Shown piece after piece: positions 28,601-42,884 of a DNA stretch of 64,000 nucleotides. Each line of letters starts with the position of its first letter. The stretch's first letter is position 1. The stretch comes from Polytrichum commune. Its lineage: Eukaryota; Streptophyta; Polytrichopsida; Polytrichales; Polytrichaceae. Location of the stretch: assembly GCA_950295325.1 (NCBI GenBank), contig OX485803.1:7440001-7504000 (forward strand), read 5' to 3'. The position numbers were made by a program, and so were the translations under genes. The notes beneath the pieces were generated by a model that was not told where the DNA came from, did not search any database, and was given only the letters and a program-made list of their open reading frames with translations.

Positions 28601-29389
28601 ACATGTAGAATTCATGTTCACTTTCTAATGAGAAAATCATTGAACATTTTTTCATTCGTAGCATGTAACTCAACAATTGTATCCAGAAAATAAAGATGAG
28701 AGCAAAATAGCCTAGCCACAATTCTAAGAGCAAAATTCAAGGGAGCCCATGAGCACTCCAAGAGCCTCCAACTTGGCCTATAACCCAAATTTGAACTCTA
28801 ATAAACAAGAGAGTTATTGAGGATTATTCCCATATGACAATAATGGACGACAATGTAAATTAGATGAAACCAACACATCTATTGTTTAAAAAAAATTGTA
28901 AACCTTAGAGCCCCCTTTTGTACATCTACCTTTTTTAAAATAAAATAAAATTAATAGCCCTTTTAAATGTACACACTAGAGAAAATTAATACCTCTCCCT
29001 TATGTATACTATGTATCCTAGTGCCTCAAATAATACCCCTTCTTACACTCATGTTAGTTTGTATGTGATATGAAAAATCCACCCCTGGGATTTGATGTCT
29101 GCATAAATAGTTGACTCAAGCATTGACATCTACCAAGCATGTAAGATGTTAGAGAACATTTGGTGTGTCAATGTCACTAATATAACCATTCATAAATGTT
29201 GAAAGCACGTCGGTATGATCTATAGTGGTACATTGACATCATGTACCATTGATACATCATTAGTGATTATCTCTCAAAATGTTGAGCTTGTGGATGTCTC
29301 AATGTTGCTCAATAAAATTTCTCGGTTATTAATTAGAGCAGGAGATAGTAAGTATGTTGTGACAATGAGAACACAATAATATATACATT

Positions 29390-29700
29390 TTGAAGTTGAG
29401 TTTGGTTGGAATCATCCTTATGTTCCAATCCAGGAAAATATCTTGAATATACTTAGTGCATTAGTGGTATGTGAAATCATTGAGGATGATTCAAAAATTA
29501 AAGAAGTGCAAGATCCTGATGTTTCATTTTCTCAAGCGTAGGAAGCAACAACAACCCTATTTACATTTCTAGAACAACGACAAAGCAATGTCAAGTGAAC
29601 TTTGGACAAAACTATTGCCTTCAAAGAAATCCATTGTTATTTCCCCTATTCCAAAGTCTCATCAAACAACAATAGACTCTTATTTTGGTCACTAAGTAAA
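29390..29700 (+). pseudogene. Possible transposase C-terminal remnant
   Basis: Broken reading frames give FGWNHPYVPIQENIL and EIIEDDSKIKE, then TTLFTFLEQRQSN and finally PKSHQTTIDSYFGH followed by a stop. An acidic stretch, a FLEQ segment and a C-terminal TT(I/L)DSYF is reminiscent of pogo/Tigger- or BED/hAT-type transposase tails. At least one stop and one frameshift interrupt it, and no catalytic region is preserved upstream. The assignment is tentative. Confidence 0.25.
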
Positions 29701-29924
29701 GGTAGTTTTATTTTTTATTGTGAGATATATTATAAGTGTTACTAACGACTCTATTATCACGTAATTATTACACTTAAAAGAGTTGTTTTTGAATTGCACA
29801 CCCTCTCTAACTATTGATGTGTTAGAATTCCATATATGTTACAAACTATATACTCTCGAACGGTAAGACTTATGACAGACAAATTCTAATCGGTCGAGAA
29901 CCTAGTGTTTCCAACTTCTACAGG

Positions 29925-30105
29925 TTGCATGTTGACATCTTTTGTGCATCTTTTGGTTTTTCATTCTTAATTTGAGGTATGTTCTCAAAAATTCCTCTAA
30001 AATGATCTGTAATTTTCTTGAAGTCTTGAACTTGAACCAATTACTTCTCAAACTCAACCGGTTCATCTGTAACTAGCAGTCACTTCTCCCCATTCATTGC
30101 TATGA
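29925..30105 (+). repeat. AACCGGTT-type dispersed repeat, copy 1
   Basis: It contains GGTTGCATGTTGACATC, CCTCTAAAATGATCTGTAAT, TTCTTGAAGTCTTGAACTTG and CTCAACCGGTTCATCTGTAAC. The same ordered blocks recur near 32.2, 40.4 and 41.5 kb. Confidence 0.75.
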
Positions 30106-32194
30106 GTGACGGCCAGAGGGATTTACGACATACAAACAAAAAATGATATCATAGAGACCATAGGTTGAATGTTCTAATAGTTATTCAGGGTCAACAAGCA
30201 AACTACGTTATCTGTTTTCAAAAACTAATGATTCCGATACTTCATTGCCAGTCCGGAAAGGCACCTACAGTTGGTAAGAGTCTCTTGCTCCAAATCTGCA
30301 CATTGTGATTGATTTGATACAAATTAATAGCTTCGTCAATCATGTTTTCAAAGAGCCTTCACTGGAATCCAGTGCATTTAATGTTATATTCGTCTGTCAA
30401 CTTTGTGACATTTTAAGTTTCCATTAAGAGAAAGTATCATATTTGTGATAATATTGTGTTCAATGAGTGACATTAACGCAGACAAAACGTATTAGTGAGC
30501 AATCATGTACTTGTTCTCAAGCTCAACATAAAAATCACATTTGTACAATATATTCATGGATTTCACGAAATGGGAGTTGCAGACACTGGCAATGTGGAAT
30601 GGGAAGGGTGGAAAGAAGAAGTTGTAAGTTGGTTGATGTGAGGCTTGTTGAATTTTGGTTGACGACTCGCTACCTAGTCCCATGCACTACACACCTATGG
30701 AAAATCACGTTGCCAACAATATATGTTTTTACATGTTTTACAAACAAGGCGTGGGCATTCAACAAAATTTAGCTACTCACTGAAATTTCATTCACAACAG
30801 AGCAACTACCAGATTCACAACCATCTTCCAGTCTACTATTATAGTCTAAAATGATTTCCAAATTATTGAAACTCAAGTATTGTAATGACAAATTCTATGA
30901 GGTTGTTGATAACCGTAAGCACACAAAATCCTCATTCCTTAAGTTGGACAACTTGGTCACGCCCTCCCACCCACTATAATAACAATAGGTATGTGTGACA
31001 TCATTCATGAGTCCTCAGTTACTCAACTCAAGGACCTAGATATTCTCCCATCCAAAATGAAATCACTTGTGAAAACTCTCTCACATAATGCAATTACGTA
31101 CCTCACATACATGGTCCTCAATAAGAAAAAGTTATTGAAAAACATCAAGCCCTAGTGTTGTTAGATTAGTCCTCACCTCCCGTCACATGTACAGTCATGA
31201 GCCCACCTTATCCATAGATAAGCATTACACCATCCTCCTCTCTCATTCCCTACAGAAATGAAATGTGGACAGTTTACGGATTATCTTCATGGCAAATTTC
31301 CTAAGCGTCTGAAGTTATTTTCCTTTCTTTTTGTATATTCTCATGTGTACAAAATCTTAAGTGTGAAGAATGATGAAAGTTTCATTTGCAGTTGCAAATG
31401 ACAGACATAGATGCAACTTTGCCACTGGGTTAAGATATGTGGACCTTATGTGGTCAATCTTCTCAACTGAGCCCATATTTTGAAGTTGGACCATATTCAC
31501 ATTATTCATAGATTTGCTTGTGCTTAAGAAGACAGAAGAAATGGAGAGTTTTGCAGGTCAAGGTCAGGATATGTGTACAATGTTGTCATTTAAGAGGTGT
31601 GTTCAATGCAGTAACTGATGGTTTGAGCTCATTGAACCCTATAAACTAACAATTCCTAGTCCACCATGGAAGCTCAATTGTGACTCACATTGCTCGTAAT
31701 GCTCTTTGAATCCTGTCTTTCCATAGCTCAGCAATAAGAAAAGAATAAGACTGATCAAAACCAGTTGCTTGCTGCAAACTATACATGTGGCACCAGTGGT
31801 CTACTGGGATACTTTACCTGATGGTTGGACATTCCAAATTGTCCAACATGTCAATAACTTTTTGCACTCGCACACATGAAGCTACTTTTAGGAACACTGG
31901 ACAACCATGACGATAATCAAACATTCTCTGTGTGCGAGCAGGGTATAAGTTGATAATGCCCAAGATATCACATAGTTCTGATAAGCAACATAATATCAAA
32001 CATCACAAAAACCCACACCAAGGCTCATGCATCCTTGTCCCTTCCAGAGCATTGTAGTTAGTATTGTTACTTTATGTAACTACATTACAAGTATGTTTAT
32101 TACTCCATGCTGACAACTGCCTGGCCACTCCATGGCAAGGTGTAGTAGCACCAGTGGACAGGAGATTTGGGTAATTAGTGAACACCCCGATGTT

Positions 32195-32365
32195 TCCTAG
32201 TTACATGTTGATTCCTTTTGGTTTTTCCTTATTAATTTAAGGTGTATTCCATGGATTCCTCTAAAAAGATTGACAATTTTCCTTAAGGCTTTGAACTTGA
32301 ACCAGTATATCTTTCAAACTCAACCAACGCATCTGTAACTACAGTCAGCTCTCCCCATTCATAGA
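32195..32365 (+). repeat. AACCGGTT-type dispersed repeat, copy 2
   Basis: It has the same block order as the 29.9-kb copy: TTACATGTTGATTCCTTTTG, GATTCCTCTAAAA, GGCTTTGAACTTGAACCAG, CATCTGTAACTACAGTCAG. The AACCGGTT cores have decayed (CAACCAACGCATC). Confidence 0.7.
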
Positions 32366-32855
32366 GAAATACCAATTTAATAATGTAAAGTCTATGTATC
32401 CACCATCGTTAAATTACTCATACCCTAAAACTGCACTTTTTCTAGTGAGTTCCCAAGACCCAACCAAAACAAAACAAAAAAATGCTGTCACTAGATTGTT
32501 GTGCTCAACATCAATGCAGGAAAGAAATCTAAAACCTAACTTTTTTTCTTTAGTCAAAGCAGTGCTAACTTGACACTTTCCACCTTGCCTGCTCTCATTG
32601 GTTATGGAGGGAAAGAAAGATGAAGCAGAGTTGGAAATAAAAGGATCTGATATGCTATTCAAATGGACTAATAAAGAATGGTATAACTTTACATTGAGAA
32701 AAGAAGCTGTTGCAACTTCATACACCAGTTGAGCACTCAAGCAGGCGGTACTGGTGTGTGCATCTCTAGATGTTTTGGAGTCATTGCCCCAAAAGGAAAC
32801 TAATTCTTGTGTCCAGAGGAGGAACATGGGCAATTGAGTAAAGAATTCTACCAAA

Positions 32856-37507
<4,652 letters not shown>

Positions 37508-37860
37508 CTTCACCAAACAAACGCAACACAACCCTCAAAACCCTAAACCCAAAACTCGCAACATATGCTTCCGAGCGATGTATGTATCCTCACATCCAAA
37601 TTGTTGCTCCTTACCGCCCGACTTAACCCCTCCACATCATCGTCTCCTGTAAGTGATTTGGTCAATCATTGTCATGGAAATGCGGAATTGATTGAACGGA
37701 GGAGGTTTCGGTGAGTTCAGAGATTGCAACGTAGGATTGGGATGGGGAAGGGAAGATTGAAGGCCAGCCTTGAATGAGAAGCCTGCATTGTGGGCCAACT
37801 TCCTCCGTTTGGTGGCACCTGAGTTCACAGCCTCCGGCTCCACCCTATCTGCTAGCGCTT
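37508..37860 (-). promoter_or_regulatory. SerRS upstream region with double telobox
   Basis: The plus strand carries AAACCCTAAACCC at 37,538-37,550, about 31 bp upstream of the start codon on the minus strand. A GC-richer open stretch without an in-frame ATG start at 37,637-37,843 is probably leader or promoter DNA, not a separate gene. Confidence 0.4.
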
Positions 37861-37864
37861 AAGG

Positions 37865-38120
37865 TGGCAGATATGGGGTGTTATTCGGTTACTTTTCTTA
37901 ATGGGACATCTATATTTATTTGAGTGGTGTGTGGTTCGGTGAGGATCAAAGCACACATGATTAGAGGACATAAAAACATCTTCAAACACTATTACGTATT
38001 CCACATTCATCAATAGTGAACATAATTGAGAGGACCTAGTATGTATTCACTTGAGGAATCAATAACATAAGATTACTTAATAGTCTTGGACACTTCCAAT
38101 GAGATCAATCTCACACTTAG
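37865..38120 (+). mobile_element. MITE family copy (partial)
   Basis: GTGTTATTCGGTTAC, CATCTATATTTATTTGAGTG, GTGTGTGGTTCGGTGAGGAT and GAGAGGACCTAGTATGTATT pair best with the 12.8-kb copy. It lies just upstream of the SerRS promoter region. Confidence 0.6.
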
Positions 38121-39225
38121 ACTTTGGTTTAAAAAAACAGTATGAACTGGCAACAATGCCCCCCCCCCCCAAAACAAAAAACAAAAAAACTTCCTTGGAC
38201 CTTGGCCCTCAAACCATATTTTAGTGATATTTTCCACCAACATGATATTCAATGGTTACATGCCCTCAAGTTCTAGTGTAAAGTGCCCCTTGTGTATCAA
38301 AGTTAAAATTACATCACGTATAATTTAGTAGTAATATGTGTCGCCCCATTGTGAGCACTTCCAACATCACGATTTTGGGTGTTGGATCATACTATAAAAT
38401 TGTGTCACGTGCGGTTTATGATGATTGTTGCTTATAGTTTCAAAGTCAAAGTTGAGAAGCAAGGGTTATTGGAGATAAAAGTGAAGATTCTATTTTTCTT
38501 AGATCAGTCACATATGTCCTCTTAAACACATTAACTTGTAAACTAGAATGGTGTCTACATTTGAACACAAAATCCGATCTCATCATAACACGTATCTTTC
38601 TAGTGTCCATCCTTAACTACAAGCATTGCCAAACACCACTCAAACGTGTAGGTGTATGAATGTAGAAGAGTGACCATAAAAGGCCCACATACATATATGG
38701 CAAGGCCTATAGTTAAGAATCCTCAAGAACAAACACCAAAAATGACACAAGTAACGATGAGATTGGACCCGTGTTCTCATAACATAGATACCATTCACTT
38801 TGAGCTTCAATAAGTTTTGTATCTCAATTCCGATTTATGACGGAATTTGATATGACAATTTAGATTTGCTAATTTTACAAACTTATATATGAAACTCTTA
38901 GGCAAAGTGGGTGCAGGTTTCATGTTCTATGCCCAATTTACCTTAGGCCCAAGACAAAGAAGATCTTCTTCCGCTAGTTTGTCAACCTTGTTGGCATCAT
39001 AAATTAAAGCGCCCAATGTGAACACTTCCATCTTCCAATTCTTATTCTTCCTCCCCATTTATAGGATTTTCAAACACCATGTAGTGAAACGTTATGGTGT
39101 TGCTCCTTTGCCATGTCGTTTGTGATGTTGTCACATGAGATCTTCAAAACATGCAACCGAATCCAAAAAGAAAAGAAAAGAGAAAGAAAAAGATATATGT
39201 GTCACACCATTGCCCTTCTTTCATG

Positions 39226-39595
39226 TGATAGCTACACTAATTAGTCTTATTATTGTGGGCCAAATTAATTTTCTAGAACCCACGTTGATTCCCATAATGA
39301 CAATGAAATGTGGGCCACATGAATTTTTAGCCCACACAAAAATCATAGTAGAAAATTAACATGGGTCACATTAATTGTATTTTTTTGTTAGAAAAATGAA
39401 TGTGGATGATTTATTTAATTTGTGCTAATTTTGTCGCATAACTAGTATCCAATGTGTTGGTCGGAAGTCTTCATGGAGACTTAGGGGAAGACACGGGGTC
39501 TTGAGCCTATAATAATTCCACTTTAGCAAGAAAATTAGTGTGGCCCACACTAATTCTCCACCCACAATAATAGGACTATTTAGTGTAGTTATAGA
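39226..39595. mobile_element. ~370-bp MITE with ~50-bp terminal inverted repeats
   Basis: The left end TAGCTACACTAATTAGTC, continuing TTATTATTGTGGG, faces the right-end CCCACAATAATAGGAC and TATTTAGTGTAGTTA. The centre is AT-rich and non-coding. Confidence 0.7.
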
Positions 39596-39988
39596 TCAAC
39601 TGGTTTGTTTTCCCAAATTACCGCTTCAAATCATAAATCTAGAAAATGAAATGAACCATATTTTGGAAAGAACCATATTATTTTGAGTTAAATACAAAGA
39701 ATGACTAGAACAATTCAATGAACAACCAATTGATAATGAAGGAAGGGTAGAGACTCAGTTGGTTCAAATTTCTCTACACTCATTGAATGAGAGGTCTCCC
39801 TTTTGGAAAACTTCTAGTCATGTGGTTTGGACCCTAAGGTGTTGAGGCGTTAAGGTAACACCTTGTTTTTGGTAACACCTATGTTGAATCCTTAAGCCGT
39901 CAACAAGTGAGTGCAATAGTGCCATTGAGTAACTCATTGTTAAAAACAATCAATCATATACATAACATTATTTAGATTCATAACAAAG

Positions 39989-40080
39989 TTATGTGGGATT
40001 GACAATATTATACAGAATATTCTCCACATTCGGTCTAAATGGTGAGGAATATTCCACATAATATTGTCAGTCCCACATGA
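39989..40080. repeat. 92-bp hairpin, ~40-bp imperfect stem
   Basis: The left arm contains TATGTGGGATTGACAATATT and the right arm AATATTGTCAGTCCCACATG, with a 12-nt loop (TTCGGTCTAAAT). There are about five mismatches. It could be a tiny MITE or a miRNA-like precursor. Confidence 0.75.
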
Positions 40081-40429
40081 CTCTGTTTTCACACGCGGCA
40101 AGGTTGTCCACTTCAGCCTGCCCGCATGAAACACTTTTCCAGCGGGCAGCCCGGCTGGCATTCATAATCAAAAGGCCGCTCTAATACTAGGGCCACACCG
40201 GGACCCCAGCGAGGCCAGTGGGAGGAAAATCCCAGCCCTGCTTATGTGGCGGGTTTAGTGGGTCACTTTTTCGACCATCTCAGGGTGCTGGGGTGGCTAG
40301 GGGAAGGGTATGGGGCTGCAACCAGCCACCAGCCACTCTGCCCGGCTGGTGCTAGGGGGCAGCCCCATAAAGTAAAGTTTTAGCTGCCCCTCCCAGTCAT
40401 TGAGGAGATTTTAGGGCATATTTAATTGA

Positions 40430-40575
40430 GATCCTACTGTTTGCAAGTCCAACCGGTTACATGCTGATATCCTCCGGTTTTCCTTCAATAAATCGGGGTA
40501 TATTCTATAAATTCCACTAAAATGATCGGTAAATTTCTTGTAATCTTGGACATCAACCGGTTATTTCAATTGCAA
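40430..40575 (+). repeat. AACCGGTT-type dispersed repeat, copy 3
   Basis: GAGATCCTACTGTTTGCAAG, CAACCGGTTACATGCTGATA, AAATGATCGGTAAATTTC and CATCAACCGGTTATTTC occur in the family order. Two intact AACCGGTT cores are present. Confidence 0.75.
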
Positions 40576-41223
40576 ATGTGTATTTAATTATGTAACTCAA
40601 CAACCAAGTCACTAAATATCATTGTTGTGGTGAAATTTTATTATGTTTATTTCATTACAACGTGGTGTCACTGACACTTTGAAAATGTAAAGGCAAAATC
40701 CATTACATTTTTTTACAGTAATATTACTTGACATTATCTAACCAATATTGAAACAAAGCCTTTCTGATTCTATTTCCTGCACTGTAAAAAAAAATCACTC
40801 AAATACTTGGTTCCCTAAACCCTTGGTTCTCTCAAGGATGTGAACATGTAACTGCTGACTTGCAAAAGCTACGATCTCAACCGGTTATGCCCAGAAAATC
40901 TCCCCAATCACTCGGGCAGGCAACTTTTTTCGCGACCAAGGCCAGCCCATAAACCCGCTCACAAACAGGGTCACACAGGAGGGTCCGAAAAGTGCAGCCT
41001 GCGGGTGGGGGTGGCTGGCCGAACCCGGCACCAGCCTTGGTGTGGCCCTGGTAAGCCTGCCCGCCCACCAACCACGGGTTACGGGCTGCCCTCCCGGAAA
41101 TTCTCCCAAGTGCCACCATGGTAAGCTTCGGCCTTTCCAATCGGGCAGCCCGTGTTGCTCCAAAATTTCAGGAAAAAGGCATTCCCACCTCATTTGCCAC
41201 GTTGAGCTCGACAAGGGTGGAAA

Positions 41224-41294
41224 GCTCCCGGCGAGATTTGAACTCACGTTACTGGATTCAAAGTCCAGGGTCCTAACCACTAGACTACAGGAGC
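41224..41294 (-). tRNA. tRNA-Gln (anticodon UUG)
   Basis: Read on the minus strand, 71 nt fold into a full cloverleaf. Acceptor GCTCCTG/CGGGAGC has one U:G pair, D arm GTCT/GGAC, anticodon stem CTGGA/TCCAG with loop CTTTGAA, and T arm GTGAG/CTCGC with loop TTCAAAT. The anticodon is TTG. A-box and B-box (GTTCAAATC) promoter elements are intact, and there is no intron. The acceptor and T stems differ from the common plant form but keep pairing. No strong T-run follows at once (TTTCC, then a T5 about 45 bp on). Confidence 0.88.
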
Positions 41295-41464
41295 ACGTGA
41301 ATGTTACACAGCGATGATTCATAATCAATATATACTGATAAAACACTTTATGGTCTACGTATCTATCTATGCTTGCTCTGACCCCCCTGTTCTACTTCTG
41401 ACAGGCCGTCAATTTACCTTTCATGTTATTGGCCCAGTGTCCGGGGAGACATAATCCTGTTGAG

Positions 41465-41775
41465 ATCCTAGTGTTTCCAAGTCCAACATCTGTTGGGTTT
41501 TCTTTACTAGTTCAAGATATATTCTCCAAATTACTCTAAAATGACCGGTCATTTTCCTGAAGTCTTGACCATCAACCGGTTATTCTGAAACTCGACCGGT
41601 TCATCTGTAACAAGTTGGTTCTCTCCATTCATTCATTAGCCCTTCCCGATCAATGATCGAGGAGAACCGGTAGTTAGTTACAGATGAACCGGTTGAGTTT
41701 GAGAAATAACCGGTTGAAGTTCAAGACTGCAGGAAATTTACGGATCATTTTAGAGGAATTTATAGAATAATAAGT
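41465..41775. repeat. Head-to-head pair of AACCGGTT-type repeats
   Basis: The left copy (41,465-41,640) has GAGATCCTAGTGTTTCCAAG, AAATGACCGGTCATTTTCC, CATCAACCGGTTATTC and CGACCGGTTCATCTGTAAC. The right copy (41,665-41,775) is inverted: GTTACAGATGAACCGGTTGA, AATAACCGGTTGAAGTTC, GATCATTTTAGAGGAATTTA. Together they could form a large foldback. Confidence 0.8.
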
Positions 41776-42884
41776 CATCATGTCCACATCGAATTTACTA
41801 CTACTTCATTTGAACTTTTCAAGTAGTTCACACTCACGGTTCATGGCGACCAGGAATCCTAACTCCACTCATTCTACCTTTTTGATCTCACTTGGATCAT
41901 GATGAATGCTTTCATCACGTCTGGCAACTCATCACAGCTCCACTTCATCATACTGCTCAATTCGGAAGAGTGAAAATGAAGAACCAACTCCATCCTGAAT
42001 TCTTTGGCGGGATGAACAGCTGCAAAAAGGGTCCAAAAATAGATTGAATCATCTCCTCCGAACTCACAGGCCGCTTCTCTTGCATTGGCGAGGGAGAATT
42101 AAGCTTAGAATTAGAGAGTGGCTACTAGCATGCACAAGTGTGCCCAACCCATGACGTCACATGCCTCGCTTGTTTGAACATAAGCTTTAAACAAAAATTT
42201 AGGTACAGGACTACTTCACTACACCATCATCATAGTTCAAGCCTTGAAGGGGTTCGGTGGGGTTTCCTTGCCTTGAGCTTAGTTCACATTTTAGCGAGTT
42301 TGGGTTACTAAGTTTGCGAGATTTTTTGGTGTAAGTTTGGTTGCAGTGGTTAGGATTTATGAGTGGCTGCAGAAATCGAAGCAGAATCGGTGTGGTTTCT
42401 GTATTCTTGTTTGGCTGAGGTTCGTTCTTCTTTCTGGCAATGGATTGAAGCTTTCTGGGAGTTTGGGGTGGAATCAACTTAGTTTACATTTTCACTCTGT
42501 TGGGTTACCGAGATTTCGAGGTTCTGTTGTGCGTAAGTTTTGTTTGGCCAAGTTTTTCTGTTTGTTCTGGTTTGGTTGATTTTGTACGGTTTCGTTCTTT
42601 CAATGGATTGAAGGTTTTATGGGAGTTGTCAGTGTGGGGAGAATTTTTGGCGTTCTGATAGACCAACGTTAGAAGATCCTGGGCAAGAATCTAGGTTTTG
42701 CGGTGTGGGCTTTGGTTTGGGGGAGGCGACAGAGTTAGGCTGGGAAATCACTAAGGAGATTTTCGCACAAATTTGTGAGGGTGAGGGTTTGAGATTGGGA
42801 TTGGCATTGGGTCCTTTCTTTCTGGTGTTATAGACTTGAAACTTGAAGGAGAAGGGGAAGGGAAGGGGAAGGAAGCAAAACGCC
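41776..42884. other. Upstream region of the phosphoglycerate mutase gene
   Basis: It becomes G/T-rich on the plus strand from about 42,240, typical of a transcribed leader. A purine-rich GGAGAAGGGGAAGGGAAGGG tract sits immediately before the start codon. Open frames in both directions have no recognisable similarity. Confidence 0.45.

Larger units (their letters stand above)
25431..32855. other. Gene-poor AT-rich intergenic DNA with transposon relics
   Basis: About 7.4 kb between the PP2A promoter and the SerRS stop, with no supported host gene. It holds a dispersed repeat at 25,510-25,690, a possible transposase tail at 29,390-29,700 and two copies of the AACCGGTT-type repeat at 29,925 and 32,200. 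GCACACCCTCTCTAA blocks are shared between about 27,620 and 29,800. Stop codons are frequent in all frames. Confidence 0.6.
38121..41223. other. Intergenic DNA with MITEs, hairpin and GC-rich islands
   Basis: No protein gene is seen. It contains another diverged MITE copy (about 38,475-38,945), a C12 run at 38,159-38,170, an inverted-repeat element at 39,226-39,595, a 92-bp hairpin and an AACCGGTT repeat. Two GC-rich blocks (40,060-40,380 and 40,890-41,200) contrast sharply with the AT-rich surroundings and share GGCTGG and CACCAGCC motifs. Confidence 0.55.

Noticed and set aside
32414-32854. 146-codon open frame on the minus strand just after the SerRS stop
   Set aside because: No similarity, no splice signals linking it to SerRS, and the preceding SerRS frame ends at a normal family C-terminus. 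Probably 3' UTR.
37637-37843. Possible small gene upstream of SerRS
   Set aside because: The open frame has no in-frame ATG at its start, and its position fits a SerRS leader or promoter.
40885-41346. 153-codon open frame on the minus strand
   Set aside because: It overlaps the tRNA-Gln gene and a GC-rich island where stop codons are rare by composition.
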